In this document: positions 46,095-54,206 of the stretch, in pieces
Layout: each line of letters starts with the position of its first letter
Numbering within the stretch: the stretch's first letter is position 1
Assembly (NCBI GenBank): GCA_024636555.1
Contig: JAGXGW010000023.1
Coordinates: 28,395-92,394 of the forward strand
Reading direction: 5' to 3'
Length of the DNA stretch: 64,000 bases
Source: Paracoccaceae bacterium
Lineage (GTDB): Bacteria > Pseudomonadota > Alphaproteobacteria > Rhodobacterales > Rhodobacteraceae
Program-made: the position numbers and the translations under genes
The notes under the pieces: generated by a model
What the model was told of the DNA's origin: nothing
The model's input: the letters and a program-made list of their open reading frames with translations, nothing else
The model's database searches: none

Positions 46095-46424
46095 ATGATC
46101 ATCTACGGTTTGAGCACCTGCGCCACCTGTCAAAAGGCCCGCAAGGCTTTGGAGGCAGAGGGCAGGGATGTCCGTTTCCGCGACATCCGCGCCGACCCGC
46201 TCACCGAGGCGGAACTGACCGAGTTGATCAGCGAATTCGGTGACCGGCTGGTGGACCGGTCGACCAATGATTACCGGGGTCTCAACGCGTGGCTGAAAAA
46301 CGCCGAGGCAGAGGCGCAGATCGCCGCGCAACCCAAAGTGATGACCCGCCCTGTCATCCGCGACGGTGACAGATTTTATCTGGGGTGGGATGAGAGCATA
46401 CAAAGCGCTGTGCTTGGTCAATGA
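46095..46424 (+). CDS. ArsC/Spx family reductase-like protein
   Basis: A 109-aa thioredoxin-fold protein. IIYGLSTCATCQKARKAL carries a CxxC pair (Cys9, Cys12), and the family regions RDIRADPL, LNAWLKNAEA and MTRPVI (cis-Pro) are present. It could be a glutaredoxin-dependent arsenate reductase or, as often for YffB-like proteins, something else; no other ars gene is nearby. GAGGGAA upstream of the ATG supports this start over a longer frame. Confidence 0.8.
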   Translation: MIIYGLSTCATCQKARKALEAEGRDVRFRDIRADPLTEAELTELISEFGDRLVDRSTNDYRGLNAWLKNAEAEAQIAAQPKVMTRPVIRDGDRFYLGWDESIQSAVLGQ

Positions 46425-46720
46425 GGCGATGGCCCTTCGACAGGGACCCCTCGGGTCATTGCAGGACATCCTGACCAATGCGACACGTTTTTGGGGGGTA
46501 AAATCAAGCGTCCGGGTGCCGCCTGTCACGGCAGGAAACGGTTGTGATTGATCGACAGCGTGATGTTTCTATTTTATGATTCCCGGAGCGCTAACGTTGC
46601 GCGATGACACGGTATTACCGATCGTCTTCGCGGTCTGGCGTTCCGTTTTGGTTTGCCCGATCAGGGGCGTCACGTTCGGACCCAGAGGGTCCACCCAATG
46701 CGATAAGACTGTGAGGTTTC

Positions 46721-47521
46721 ATGAGCACGTCTGGCCCCCCGAACCCGCCCGACACGATCATGGACAGGATTGGCAGGCGGCTGGCGCGCAAACTCAACAG
46801 TCCGAGCAGCGGCTACAGGCCCTACACACAGTCGGATTTTCCGACACTGAGCAATGTTTTGCGTCCCGGCGATGTCCTTTTGGTTGAGGGACGCGAACAT
46901 ATTTCGAATGCCATCAAATATCTGACGCAATCCACGTGGTCACATGCTGCGATGTACGTAGGCGAGATGCTCCCCGAAACCGGCACGCATGCGGCCCGAC
47001 ACAGGCTTGTCGAGGTGAATCTGGGTCAGGGTTGTGTTTCGACACCGCTGGAAAAATACGCCAGTTATAACCTTCGTATCTGTCGGCCGGTCGGATTGTC
47101 GCCCGAAGATTGCGCCGCAGTGGTTCGTTGGATGATCGACCGGATCGGCCTGAGATACGACCATCGCAACATTTTCGACCTGTTACGCTACTTTCTTCCA
47201 ACACCACCGGTTCCCGTGCGGTGGCGGCGGCGCATGCTGTCCGTCGGGTCTGGAGATCCGACGCGGGCAATTTGCTCGTCGCTGATCGCGCAAGCATTCC
47301 AGTCAGTGCGGTATCCTATTTTGCCGGATGTTACAGTGATCGAGGATGCCAAGGAACGGAGCGAGATTCTGCACATCCGCCACCATGCCTTGTTCGCCCC
47401 GCGCGACTTTGACCTCTCCCCCTATTTCCTGATCGTAAAGCCGCATCTGGTAGACGGGTTCGATCACCGGTCGCTGACATGGGCTGATCGTCAGGACGCA
47501 TCCGCCCAGGGGCTGCGATAA
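46721..47521 (+). CDS. YiiX-like permuted NlpC/P60 papain-fold peptidase
   Basis: A 266-aa cytoplasmic or peripheral protein. VLRPGDVLLVEGREHISNAIKYLTQSTWSHAAMYVG contains the active-site His75, LVEVNLGQG the acidic Glu98, and AICSSLIAQAF the catalytic Cys185, in the permuted order typical of the YiiX/YebB branch. Such proteins are predicted lipid or peptide amidases. The 200 bases before it contain no gene. Confidence 0.8.
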   Translation: MSTSGPPNPPDTIMDRIGRRLARKLNSPSSGYRPYTQSDFPTLSNVLRPGDVLLVEGREHISNAIKYLTQSTWSHAAMYVGEMLPETGTHAARHRLVEVNLGQGCVSTPLEKYASYNLRICRPVGLSPEDCAAVVRWMIDRIGLRYDHRNIFDLLRYFLPTPPVPVRWRRRMLSVGSGDPTRAICSSLIAQAFQSVRYPILPDVTVIEDAKERSEILHIRHHALFAPRDFDLSPYFLIVKPHLVDGFDHRSLTWADRQDASAQGLR

Positions 47522-47902
47522 CCAGAACAGCCCATAGAGGGTCTAGCACGGCACGATTCGGCCTTGCCAGGGGGAGTATGTGCGAATACGCACAAATCAG
47601 GTTTATCTATCGAGAAAATGCCTCGGAGACGAGAAAAAACACCCTTCACAAAACGCCTCTCGTGCGATGCACGGCCGCGTGAAAAGTGAGTAACATTTCA
47701 AATCCTTCTCCATGCAATCAAGAATAAAGACATTGTTAAAAAACAATAAAATAATGAATTTAGCTGTTTTTGAAAAAAGTTACAGGCTTTGGCAATCCGG
47801 GGTCACACTTTCACTTCAACACGTGTGTTTTGAATGTGCGCCTATGCAATGCGATATTGGTGACAGATCAAAAAATGATCGATAACACTGAGGAGTGAAA
47901 AC
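47522..47902. other. AT-rich intergenic region with inverted repeat
   Basis: 381 bases without a gene. The last 250 are strongly AT-rich (for example ttaaaaaacaataaaataat), unlike the rest of the window. A perfect palindrome TGTGCGAATACGCACA lies at about 47579-47594, which could be an operator, and GATCAAAAAATGATC lies near 47870. This region presumably drives the secreted-protein gene at 47903. Confidence 0.55.
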
Positions 47903-48202
47903 ATGAAACGCATCGTCTTAACCGTACTCGCCGCCGCAACTTTTGGCTCCATGGCTTATGCTGGTCCGAATGCCGGAACGCTTATGACCCGTGCCGAGCC
48001 TGCATCCGTGACCGTGTTCGAGCGGGACAGCGGTATCTATGGCCGCGACAGTATTCAGGTCAGTTCAGGTGATCGCGCGCTGGTCCGTGCCGACAAGATC
48101 CTGACCCCGCGTGAACGCGCAATTGCCGTTGACGGGCAGATCGCGGTCTACAGCTTTGGTACGTCCCGACAGAACAACCCTGCGGTCTTCTCTCCGCGGT
48201 AA
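47903..48202 (+). CDS. small secreted protein, function unknown
   Basis: A 99-aa protein with a clean signal peptide (MKRIVLTVLAAATFGSMAYA) and a mature part beginning GPNAGTLMTRAEPASVTVFE. The rest contains DRALVRADKILTPRERAIA. TGAGGAGTGAAAAC precedes the ATG, a strong ribosome binding site, and a terminator follows, so it is monocistronic. No family recognised. Confidence 0.75.
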   Translation: MKRIVLTVLAAATFGSMAYAGPNAGTLMTRAEPASVTVFERDSGIYGRDSIQVSSGDRALVRADKILTPRERAIAVDGQIAVYSFGTSRQNNPAVFSPR

Positions 48203-48579
48203 ACGGTATGGGGCACGGCTCCATCAAGCGCCCGGAAAGTGAAACGAGAATTTGGAAAGAAACAGGTTTGTGTGAAACAATCGCGACGTTGAAAAGGAAA
48301 AGGGCCTTGGTGTATCAGCCATGGCCCTTTTTCTGTTAATCTGCCAGCTGGGTGTATGGTTGGCATGCTATCCGCTTCGCTTCCCGCATTTCCAGTGTGC
48401 AAGAGCGCGCTGGTCTGCATGTGCATGAGCCGCACCCTGCCGGAAGCATATCATCAAAGCGCATCGCGCATTCGTCTTGTAAAGAAACGCGCCGTTTGCG
48501 AGCCTTGCCCATCTTGCTGTCATGCGCCCAGACCATCGCCGCGTCGATGGCGTCGCCCAGAAACCGACCGGAGGCTCCC
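48203..48579. other. intergenic region with terminator
   Basis: 377 bases between the secreted protein and the CMD-like gene. The terminator at 48298-48331 is the only feature; the in-frame extension of the downstream gene to 48352 has no ribosome binding site. Confidence 0.5.
48298..48331 (+). terminator. intrinsic terminator
   Basis: AAAAGGGCC and GGCCCTTTT arms with an inner TGG/CCA pairing, ending in a T run. Confidence 0.7.
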
Positions 48580-49146
48580 TTGTCCCATTTCCCCCAGATC
48601 GAAGACCTAGATTTGCACGCGCTGTTTCGCCGCTTTCACCAGCGCGGCGTTTTGCCGTTGCTGGAATATCATGACGCGATCTTGCGCGAAGAGAGTGAAC
48701 TGACAATTGCCGAACGCGAACTGATCGCGGCTTATGTGTCGTCGATCAATGGCTGCCACTACTGCTTTTCCGCGCATCGTGATCATGCCCGTGCCTGGGG
48801 GATCGCTGAAGACGTCTTTGGGGATGTCGAGATCGACCTGTCCCATCCCGGTATTCCCGCACGCATGCGGCCTGTCCTTGCCTTTGCCCGCAAGCTGACG
48901 CTTGAGCCGTCCTCCGTCGCGATGGCGGACGCACAATCGGTCTATGACGCGGGTTTCTCGGAAGAGGGGCTGTTCGATATTCTCTCGGTGACAGCGCTGT
49001 ATAATTTCATGAACCGGATGCTCGAAGGAGCGGGGATCAAGCAACACAAGACGCAATTGAAGATGTCGGACGAGATGCGCCGCAAGTTCCGCTACAAAAA
49101 CCTCTGGCGGATATTCAGCCGTGCCGGTCCGGAAAAAACGACGTAA
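48580..49146 (+). CDS. carboxymuconolactone decarboxylase/AhpD-like protein
   Basis: A 188-aa helical protein of the peroxidase-related (uncharacterised AhpD-like) group. SSINGCHYCFSAHRDHARAWG gives the redox CxxC (Cys59, Cys62) and proton-relay His66. The TTG at 48580 has GGAGG 5 bases upstream, which I prefer to ATG 48547. No partner AhpC gene. A second member of the family lies at 58285. Confidence 0.83.
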   Translation: MSHFPQIEDLDLHALFRRFHQRGVLPLLEYHDAILREESELTIAERELIAAYVSSINGCHYCFSAHRDHARAWGIAEDVFGDVEIDLSHPGIPARMRPVLAFARKLTLEPSSVAMADAQSVYDAGFSEEGLFDILSVTALYNFMNRMLEGAGIKQHKTQLKMSDEMRRKFRYKNLWRIFSRAGPEKTT

Positions 49147-49245
49147 CCCATGCGGGCATGCGGGTTGTATCGGCGTAGCATTCGTGGATCAAGATGAGGG
49201 GGCAAGCTGACCGTGTCACCGCCACCTCTGCCACGTAGCTGCCCA

Positions 49246-50214
49246 TCATTGTCCAAGCATCCAGATCCCGTCCGGGTGAAAGGCGTGGAACGCAAAGGCG
49301 AAGGGAATGTCGTGCGGCACATCGCGCCCCGTCGTATCGCGGACACGCACCGTTCCGACATCGCGTCCCTCCGCAATCGTGCGGCTGTCCAGGGCTGACG
49401 CCTGTCCGGATGTCCATGTCAGGACAATGCCGGCCTCGCGGATTTCTCCGGCTGTCCGCAGACGCTCGAATGTCCAGGCACGGTTTGCGACACGGACGAC
49501 ACGCGCCAGCGGGTTGATGCCGTGCGGCGGATTTTCACCCTGGTAAAGGAATGGGCGTTGCGCACTGTCATAGCGGAGGTAGGGGTTTTGTCCGTAGGCG
49601 CGGCGCCAATCCGGCTCGTCCATGACCAACCCGTCCGGATTGCGGTCTATGAACTCGCCCCAGCTTTCCATCCAGCCGGGCAATTGCGTGAGAAACGTCC
49701 CGGTGTGATCGCCGACAACCCCTTCGCCAACCGCCTGCTGCCACCAGCTTTGCGTCTCGCGGTCGTACATGATCATGTCCGAAAAGCGAAGCTTGCCGGA
49801 AACCCCGAACGTATGAGGCTTTCCATCCACACGGGCGTCGAACACCATCGCGGAATTGCAGAGCGGGCAATAGGTCACCGCAATGGGCAGGCCTCCCACC
49901 ACATCATTCACGATCTCATGCCACATCAGATAACGGATCGGATAGGCGCGTGCGGGCTGTCCGGGGTGCTCATACGTCATCACCGGCTCGCGTGGGTCAA
50001 GGCGGGCCTCATCGGCGGCGGCGATGTGGCTGGGTTCCCAGATTGCCGGAATACCGTCCTTTGGCGGGCCACCGGAGATGACATCGGCAAAATCAATGCT
50101 GCTCCGCGTGAAATCGGTCTGCGGCCATTCGCTTTTCCATTGTGCCGGGTCGGCAGCGGCCGTTGCGGCCATGAAAGCGAAAACCGGGGCTGCGATGTAA
50201 TTGAACAGATTCAT
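49246..50214 (-). CDS. DUF3179 domain secreted protein
   Basis: A 322-aa exported protein. Signal peptide MNLFNYIAAPVFAFMAATAAA; DUF3179 signatures: IPAIWEPSHIAAADEARLDPREPVMTYEHPG, HEIVNDVVGGLPIAVTYCPLCNSAMVFD (CxxC), FGVSGKLRFSDMIMYDRETQSWWQQ. ATG at 50214 has GGAG 7 bases upstream. Function unknown; Cys spacing and Trp-rich region suggest redox or metal binding. Third gene of the P460-repeat operon. Confidence 0.85.
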   Translation of the reverse strand: MNLFNYIAAPVFAFMAATAAADPAQWKSEWPQTDFTRSSIDFADVISGGPPKDGIPAIWEPSHIAAADEARLDPREPVMTYEHPGQPARAYPIRYLMWHEIVNDVVGGLPIAVTYCPLCNSAMVFDARVDGKPHTFGVSGKLRFSDMIMYDRETQSWWQQAVGEGVVGDHTGTFLTQLPGWMESWGEFIDRNPDGLVMDEPDWRRAYGQNPYLRYDSAQRPFLYQGENPPHGINPLARVVRVANRAWTFERLRTAGEIREAGIVLTWTSGQASALDSRTIAEGRDVGTVRVRDTTGRDVPHDIPFAFAFHAFHPDGIWMLGQ

Positions 50215-50225
50215 GGATAACTCCT

Positions 50226-50723
50226 TCAGTCGCGCACAAGGGCTGTGTCGAACCGCCCTGAGGCAGTCAGGCAGCGGGCGGGATCGGGTTGATGGAGGGG
50301 GCTGACGGTAAAGCACAGCGGCACCGTAAACTGCCCGGCGATCCGCGGGGACGGACCCGACAGATCGAGATATTCGATGACGACCGTGTCACCGGGCGTG
50401 TCCGCAGGAGAGACCCAGTAATCGCGAAATCCCTCGGGGCGAAAGCTGATGCGGATATCATGCGGCGCCGCGCGCGTTGCGGAACCGGGTGGCAGCGCCA
50501 GTTCGAGAACCAGCCGCATCCGCCCCTGCGCACCCTCAAGGCCGATCGCATCGACCGAGGCGAACCTTGTAAAACCGGTCCGTCCGCCCTCCAGCTGTGG
50601 CGCAAAGGCATGGTGTGCCCCGTCGAATTCAAGGCTCATTCCGGTCTGTGCATCACTAGCGCTTGCCGTGATCGCGCTGACGGCCGTCGCCGATACCAGT
50701 GCAAGGACGCTGTGCAGCATCAT
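50226..50723 (-). CDS. secreted protein of unknown function
   Basis: A 165-aa exported protein with signal peptide (MMLHSVLALVSATAVSAITA, ending near ASA). The remainder looks beta-rich (FAPQLEGGRTGFTRFASVDAI, MRLVLELALPPGSA, DTVVIEYLDLSG) with a single pair of Cys near the end (LCF, RCL). It lies 11 bases upstream of the DUF3179 gene and 88 downstream of the Cys-repeat P460 gene, so it belongs to that operon. No family recognised. Confidence 0.7.
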   Translation of the reverse strand: MMLHSVLALVSATAVSAITASASDAQTGMSLEFDGAHHAFAPQLEGGRTGFTRFASVDAIGLEGAQGRMRLVLELALPPGSATRAAPHDIRISFRPEGFRDYWVSPADTPGDTVVIEYLDLSGPSPRIAGQFTVPLCFTVSPLHQPDPARCLTASGRFDTALVRD

Positions 50724-50811
50724 CTGTTCCTCGTTGGTTGCTTTGCCGTGCGGTGCGCGGGGCAGGCGCCGTTATGGCCAACCCCGCGCCGTGACCTGCT
50801 GTGTCCGCGGG

Positions 50812-52032
50812 TTAGTTTTGCACGCGGTAGTCTTCGGGCAGAAATATCATATCGTCATTGTCAGCGCCCATGCTCATGTGGCAGGCCGCACAGAACGCCA
50901 TACCCTCGGAATTCTGACCAAGCGTCCGGCCCATCAACGCGCCGTCGGGCATGACGGCCGAATATATCCAGTCATTGGTGTCGGGCGATGTACCGCTTTC
51001 GGCTTTTTCCATCAGGAACAGCGTCTCCCACAGGGCTTCGCCTGCCGCGTTGATGCTGAATGTGGGCTTTGCGACGATACCCCCGGCTGGCATGGGCTGT
51101 CCGTTCTCATATTGACCATAGCGCTCAGCCGCGATGTCATTTGCATGGTTGGTCGCGAAACGTTCTCCATGCGTGAAAGAGATGTAAGGCGCGGTTGCAA
51201 AATTCTTCCATCCGGCGAAGTCGCGGCTTTCGCTCAGGTCGGACTGCATCCAGGACGCCAGCATGACGCGATCGCTACCCTGCACCGCGGCTTGCTTCTC
51301 CATTGTTTCGATCAAGCAAGCATAGAGCGCCTGCAACTCTTCATCGCTGACCTCTGGCGGAGGAGCTGCGGCGGCACAGGGATTTGCAGCACAGGGGTTG
51401 GCTGCAGCACAGGGGTTGGCTGCGGCGCATGGGTTGGCGGCGCATGGGTTAGCAGCACATGGATTGGCGGCGCATGGGTTGGCGGCACATGGGTTGGCGG
51501 CGCAGGTGGAGGCGGCGCATGGGTTAGCGGCGCATGGATTGGCGGCGCAGGTTGAGGCCGATGCTTCCTGAAGGCGGGGCACGAAGCATCCGGTTTGCGT
51601 GCCTTTTGCTGATGCCGCACACGGATTGGCCGCACATGGGTTGGCGGCACATGGGTTGGCGGCACATGGGTTGGCGGCGCATGGGTTAGCAGCGCAGGGG
51701 TTGGCGGCGCACGATTTGGCCGCACATGGATTGGCTGCGGCGCACGGGTTAGCGGCGCAGGGGTTGGCGGCGCACGGGTTAGCGGCGCAGGGATTAGCAG
51801 CACACGGGTTAGCGGCGCAGGGGTTAGCGGCACACGGATTGGCCGCACATGGATTTGCAGCACACGAGTTGGCGACATGCGTGCTTGCATGGGCCGCTCC
51901 GCCCATGCTGAATCCAACACCTGCACCGCCCAGGGTGCCGGCTCCCAGCATCAATGCCACGGTCAGAACCGTGCTGGAGCGTAAACCCGCCCGGAGGGTC
52001 GGTTTGTAGCTTTCTTGCGTGAATCTCGGCAT
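50812..52032 (-). CDS. Cys-pentapeptide-repeat cytochrome P460 domain protein
   Basis: A 406-aa exported protein in three parts. Residues 1-50 are a signal peptide (hydrophobic 22-45, AHAS cleavage region). Residues 57-219 are almost pure CAANP pentapeptide repeats with 30 Cys in two blocks (17 in residues 57-138, 12 in 162-219, one more at 149) separated by a short FVPRLQEASAS linker. Residues 225-406 form a cytochrome P460 domain with FCAACHMSMGADNDDMIF (Cys381, Cys384, His385) and a lysine (Lys322, IVAKPTF) in the position where P460 proteins crosslink heme. P460 enzymes oxidise hydroxylamine or bind NO. Divergent from the sigma factor, with a SigF-like promoter upstream. Confidence 0.85.
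   Translation of the reverse strand: MPRFTQESYKPTLRAGLRSSTVLTVALMLGAGTLGGAGVGFSMGGAAHASTHVANSCAANPCAANPCAANPCAANPCAANPCAANPCAANPCAANPCAAANPCAAKSCAANPCAANPCAANPCAANPCAANPCAANPCAASAKGTQTGCFVPRLQEASASTCAANPCAANPCAASTCAANPCAANPCAANPCAANPCAANPCAAANPCAAANPCAANPCAAAAPPPEVSDEELQALYACLIETMEKQAAVQGSDRVMLASWMQSDLSESRDFAGWKNFATAPYISFTHGERFATNHANDIAAERYGQYENGQPMPAGGIVAKPTFSINAAGEALWETLFLMEKAESGTSPDTNDWIYSAVMPDGALMGRTLGQNSEGMAFCAACHMSMGADNDDMIFLPEDYRVQN
51376..51864 (-). repeat. tandem CAANP codon repeats
   Basis: About 490 bases of imperfect 15-base units encoding CAANP (occasional 18-base units encoding CAAANP) within the P460-repeat gene. The near-identity of units marks a recently expanded, probably unstable array. 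The opposite strand is open in the same stretch and yields HGLAA repeats, a mirror artefact. Confidence 0.9.
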
Positions 52033-52096
52033 ACGTGTCTCCCATGATTTTTTGTCGTTGCAAACGCCTGTTGTTTGTCAGCGCTTCCATGTGAGG

Positions 52097-52122
52097 TTCG
52101 TTGTGCGGCGGTCAGAAGTTAC
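52097..52122 (-). promoter_or_regulatory. SigF-like (ECF) promoter of the P460-repeat gene
   Basis: On the minus strand GTAACT, 16 bases, CGAA (-35 at 52117-52122, -10 at 52097-52100). The -10 is 65 bases before the ATG. It matches, as I recall it, the Caulobacter SigF consensus GTAACC-N16-CGAA in all but the last base of the -35. I found no equally good copy for the sigma gene itself. Confidence 0.6.
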
Positions 52123-52212
52123 AAAAAAAGTTCACGCTCCAGCGTAACAATATGTTGGTTAACGAGGTTTCAGCCCGTGTGATAAGGTGTCCGGACAGTT
52201 GAGGGGCACCGC

Positions 52213-52794
52213 ATGGCTGCGAAGAGCAATCAGGACACTGCGCAGGAGCGTCGGGCGCTGGAAGATTTGATGCGACAGGCGCAAGCCGGGGATGCACGCG
52301 CCTATCAACTGCTTTTGTCTGAGGTCGCCATCCGTGTTCGGCGGCTTGTGAGCCGACGTGCCCCTTGGCTGTCTCCGGCGGACCGGGAGGATGTTGTCCA
52401 AGATATCCTGTTGTCGGTGCATCAGGCGCGGGCGACATGGGATCCGGCAAGGCCGTTCCTGCCGTGGATGGTCGCGATCGCCCGGGCGCGGCTGGCAGAT
52501 AATGCGCGACGGTACGCACGTCGCGCGACAATTGATCTGGCGTTGTCGGATTTGGCTGAAACCTTTTGTGACCTGCCGACGAACTATAATTCCGAGAGCG
52601 TCGTGAACCTGCTGACTGTGCGCAAGGCGATGAAAGGGTTGACACCAGCCGAGCAACAGGCCGTCAACTTACTGCGATTGCGTGAAATGTCGCTGGCCGA
52701 GGCATCGGCGGCCAGCGGATCGAGCGTTGCGGCGCTGAAGGTGGCGATCCACCGCGCGATGCGGAAGATGAAGGTCACGATCTGGAAGGACTGA
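52213..52794 (+). CDS. sigF: ECF RNA polymerase sigma factor (SigF/ECF16-like)
   Basis: A 193-aa sigma factor of the group IV (ECF) type. Region 2 (LLLSEVAIRVRRLVSRRAP, REDVVQDILLSVHQARATWDPARPFLPWMVAIARARL) and region 4 (LTPAEQQAVNLLRLREMSLAEASAASGSSVAALKVAIHRAMRKMK) are both complete. It is immediately followed by an NrsF-type gene, the arrangement of Caulobacter sigF-nrsF. GAGGGG precedes the ATG. It probably directs the divergent P460-repeat operon. Confidence 0.88.
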   Translation: MAAKSNQDTAQERRALEDLMRQAQAGDARAYQLLLSEVAIRVRRLVSRRAPWLSPADREDVVQDILLSVHQARATWDPARPFLPWMVAIARARLADNARRYARRATIDLALSDLAETFCDLPTNYNSESVVNLLTVRKAMKGLTPAEQQAVNLLRLREMSLAEASAASGSSVAALKVAIHRAMRKMKVTIWKD

Positions 52795-52800
52795 AGCCCT

Positions 52801-53478
52801 GTGACACATGGCACGAACAAGATAGATGAAACGGACGCGCTGATCGCGCGGCTTGCCCAGGAGACACGGCCCCTGCGTCCGCTCGCCAATCCGGTGCGAC
52901 GCGGGTTCGTGTGGGGGGTGTTCGCGCTGTTTTTCGGCGCGCTCATGGTCTGGGCCATCGGCCCGCGGCCGGATCTGCCTGAGCGTCTGACGGATGCGCG
53001 GTTTTTGCTGGAACAGGGTGCAGCTTTGGCAACCGGCCTGGCTGCCGCTGTTGCGGCCCTGGCGCTGACGGTTCCGGGTGCGCCGCCCCTGCTGCGCGTG
53101 CTGCCCATTGCGCCGGGTGCGGTCTGGATCGGTACGTTGTCACTGGGATGTTTGCGTGACTGGTGGCAATTCGGGGCGCAGGGGCTGCGGATCACCCCGG
53201 ACCCGGCCTGCTTTGTCTATATCGCGCTCATCGGCTCTTTGCCGGCGCTTGTCCTGTTCGGAATGGTGCGACGTGGCGCGCCGCTGTCGCCGCGCTGGAC
53301 GCTTCTCCTCGGTGCGCTGGCGGCCGCAGGCTTTGGTAATTTCGCTTTGCGGTTTTTCCACATGCAGGACGCGGCCTTGATGGTGCTGGTGTGGCAGGTT
53401 GGGTCTGTCGCTTTGCTGGCCTGTGTGGCCGGTTTATGTGGTCGGCGGTTGTTCGCATGGCCTGTCAGAACCGCATAG
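52801..53478 (+). CDS. nrsF: NrsF-type membrane anti-sigma factor (DUF1109)
   Basis: A 225-aa inner-membrane protein with about six helices and a short cytoplasmic N-terminus. DUF1109 features: LIARLAQETRPLRPLANPVRR, then WGVFALFFGALMVWAIGP, and a Cys in GTLSLGCLRDWW with another near DPACFVY. NrsF homologs hold SigF at the membrane and release it on heavy-metal stress in Caulobacter, where paired Cys are important. GTG start 6 bases after the sigma gene. Confidence 0.85.
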   Translation: MTHGTNKIDETDALIARLAQETRPLRPLANPVRRGFVWGVFALFFGALMVWAIGPRPDLPERLTDARFLLEQGAALATGLAAAVAALALTVPGAPPLLRVLPIAPGAVWIGTLSLGCLRDWWQFGAQGLRITPDPACFVYIALIGSLPALVLFGMVRRGAPLSPRWTLLLGALAAAGFGNFALRFFHMQDAALMVLVWQVGSVALLACVAGLCGRRLFAWPVRTA

Positions 53479-53489
53479 AAAAGGGATGG

Positions 53490-54206
53490 ATGATGCTGCC
53501 GGAGATGAAGCCGATTGATTGGACGACGTTGGCGCGTGAAGACCTGCAGGCAATGCAGGATGCGGGGCGCGAGGTTGCCGAATGTTTCCGCGTGTTGCGC
53601 AAGGTCAACCTGAACGTGGTCGGCGAGGTTCTGAAAGGGCAGGGGCAGTTCGTGCAACTGACCCATTTCCCGCAGGGTGATGTCTATGACCGTGAAACGC
53701 ACGCGCAATACTATTATCATGCGCATCGGACAGGCGAGCACGGGCATTTCCATCTGTTTTTGCGCGCCAAGGGGATGCCGTCCGGCTGTGCTCCGGTGCC
53801 CGAGGCGGCAAACCGCGACTGGCCTGCGGGGGATCAGGCACTGTCTCATCTGGTGGCCATCTCAATGGACAGGTTCGGGGCTCCCACCGGGATGTTTACA
53901 ACCAACCGTTGGGTCACTGCCGAGACATGGTATCCGGGGCCGGATGTAAGACGGATGTTGCCGCATTTTGCGGTGGATCACGCGTGGCCCAGTTGGCCCA
54001 CAAATCGATGGCTCACGGCGATGGTGCGGCTCTTTCGTCCGCAGATCGAGGCTTTGGTCGATGCTCGCGATGCAGCCCTTGCGGCACGGCGCAAGGCGCA
54101 CCCCGATCGCGATGTTTTCGAGGATCGTGATTTCGAAGTGCTGAGCGAATCCGCAATCGACGTGGACGCGCAGATCGCGGCTGTCGCGCAGGCGCTGGCA
54201 CGATGA
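53490..54206 (+). CDS. unknown protein of sigma-factor operon (DUF6969-like)
   Basis: A 238-aa soluble protein, MMLPEMKPIDWTTLAREDLQ at the start. It has HFPQGDVYDRETHAQYYYHAHR and GEHGHFHLFLR, a His-rich segment (about residues 60-90) suggesting metal binding. I recall a similar unknown family numbered DUF6969 but am not certain. AAAAGGG precedes ATG 53490; a longer frame into nrsF is rejected. Coupled to the next gene (ATGA). Between an anti-sigma factor and an FG-GAP protein, a metal-related role is inferred only. Confidence 0.65.
   Translation: MMLPEMKPIDWTTLAREDLQAMQDAGREVAECFRVLRKVNLNVVGEVLKGQGQFVQLTHFPQGDVYDRETHAQYYYHAHRTGEHGHFHLFLRAKGMPSGCAPVPEAANRDWPAGDQALSHLVAISMDRFGAPTGMFTTNRWVTAETWYPGPDVRRMLPHFAVDHAWPSWPTNRWLTAMVRLFRPQIEALVDARDAALAARRKAHPDRDVFEDRDFEVLSESAIDVDAQIAAVAQALAR

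Noticed and set aside
48352..48579. Upstream extension of the CMD-like gene
   Set aside because: The TTG at 48580 has GGAGG at the right distance, while the extension adds low-complexity residues without a start signal.
51599..52009. HGLAA repeat frame on the plus strand opposite the CAANP array
   Set aside because: It is the complement of the Cys repeats, lacks a signal peptide or ribosome binding site, and disappears where the array ends.
52140..52175. Possible SigF-type promoter for the sigma gene (GTAACA followed by CGAG)
   Set aside because: The spacing between the two boxes is about 13 bases rather than 16 and the -10 mismatches, so autoregulation is not supported by this element.
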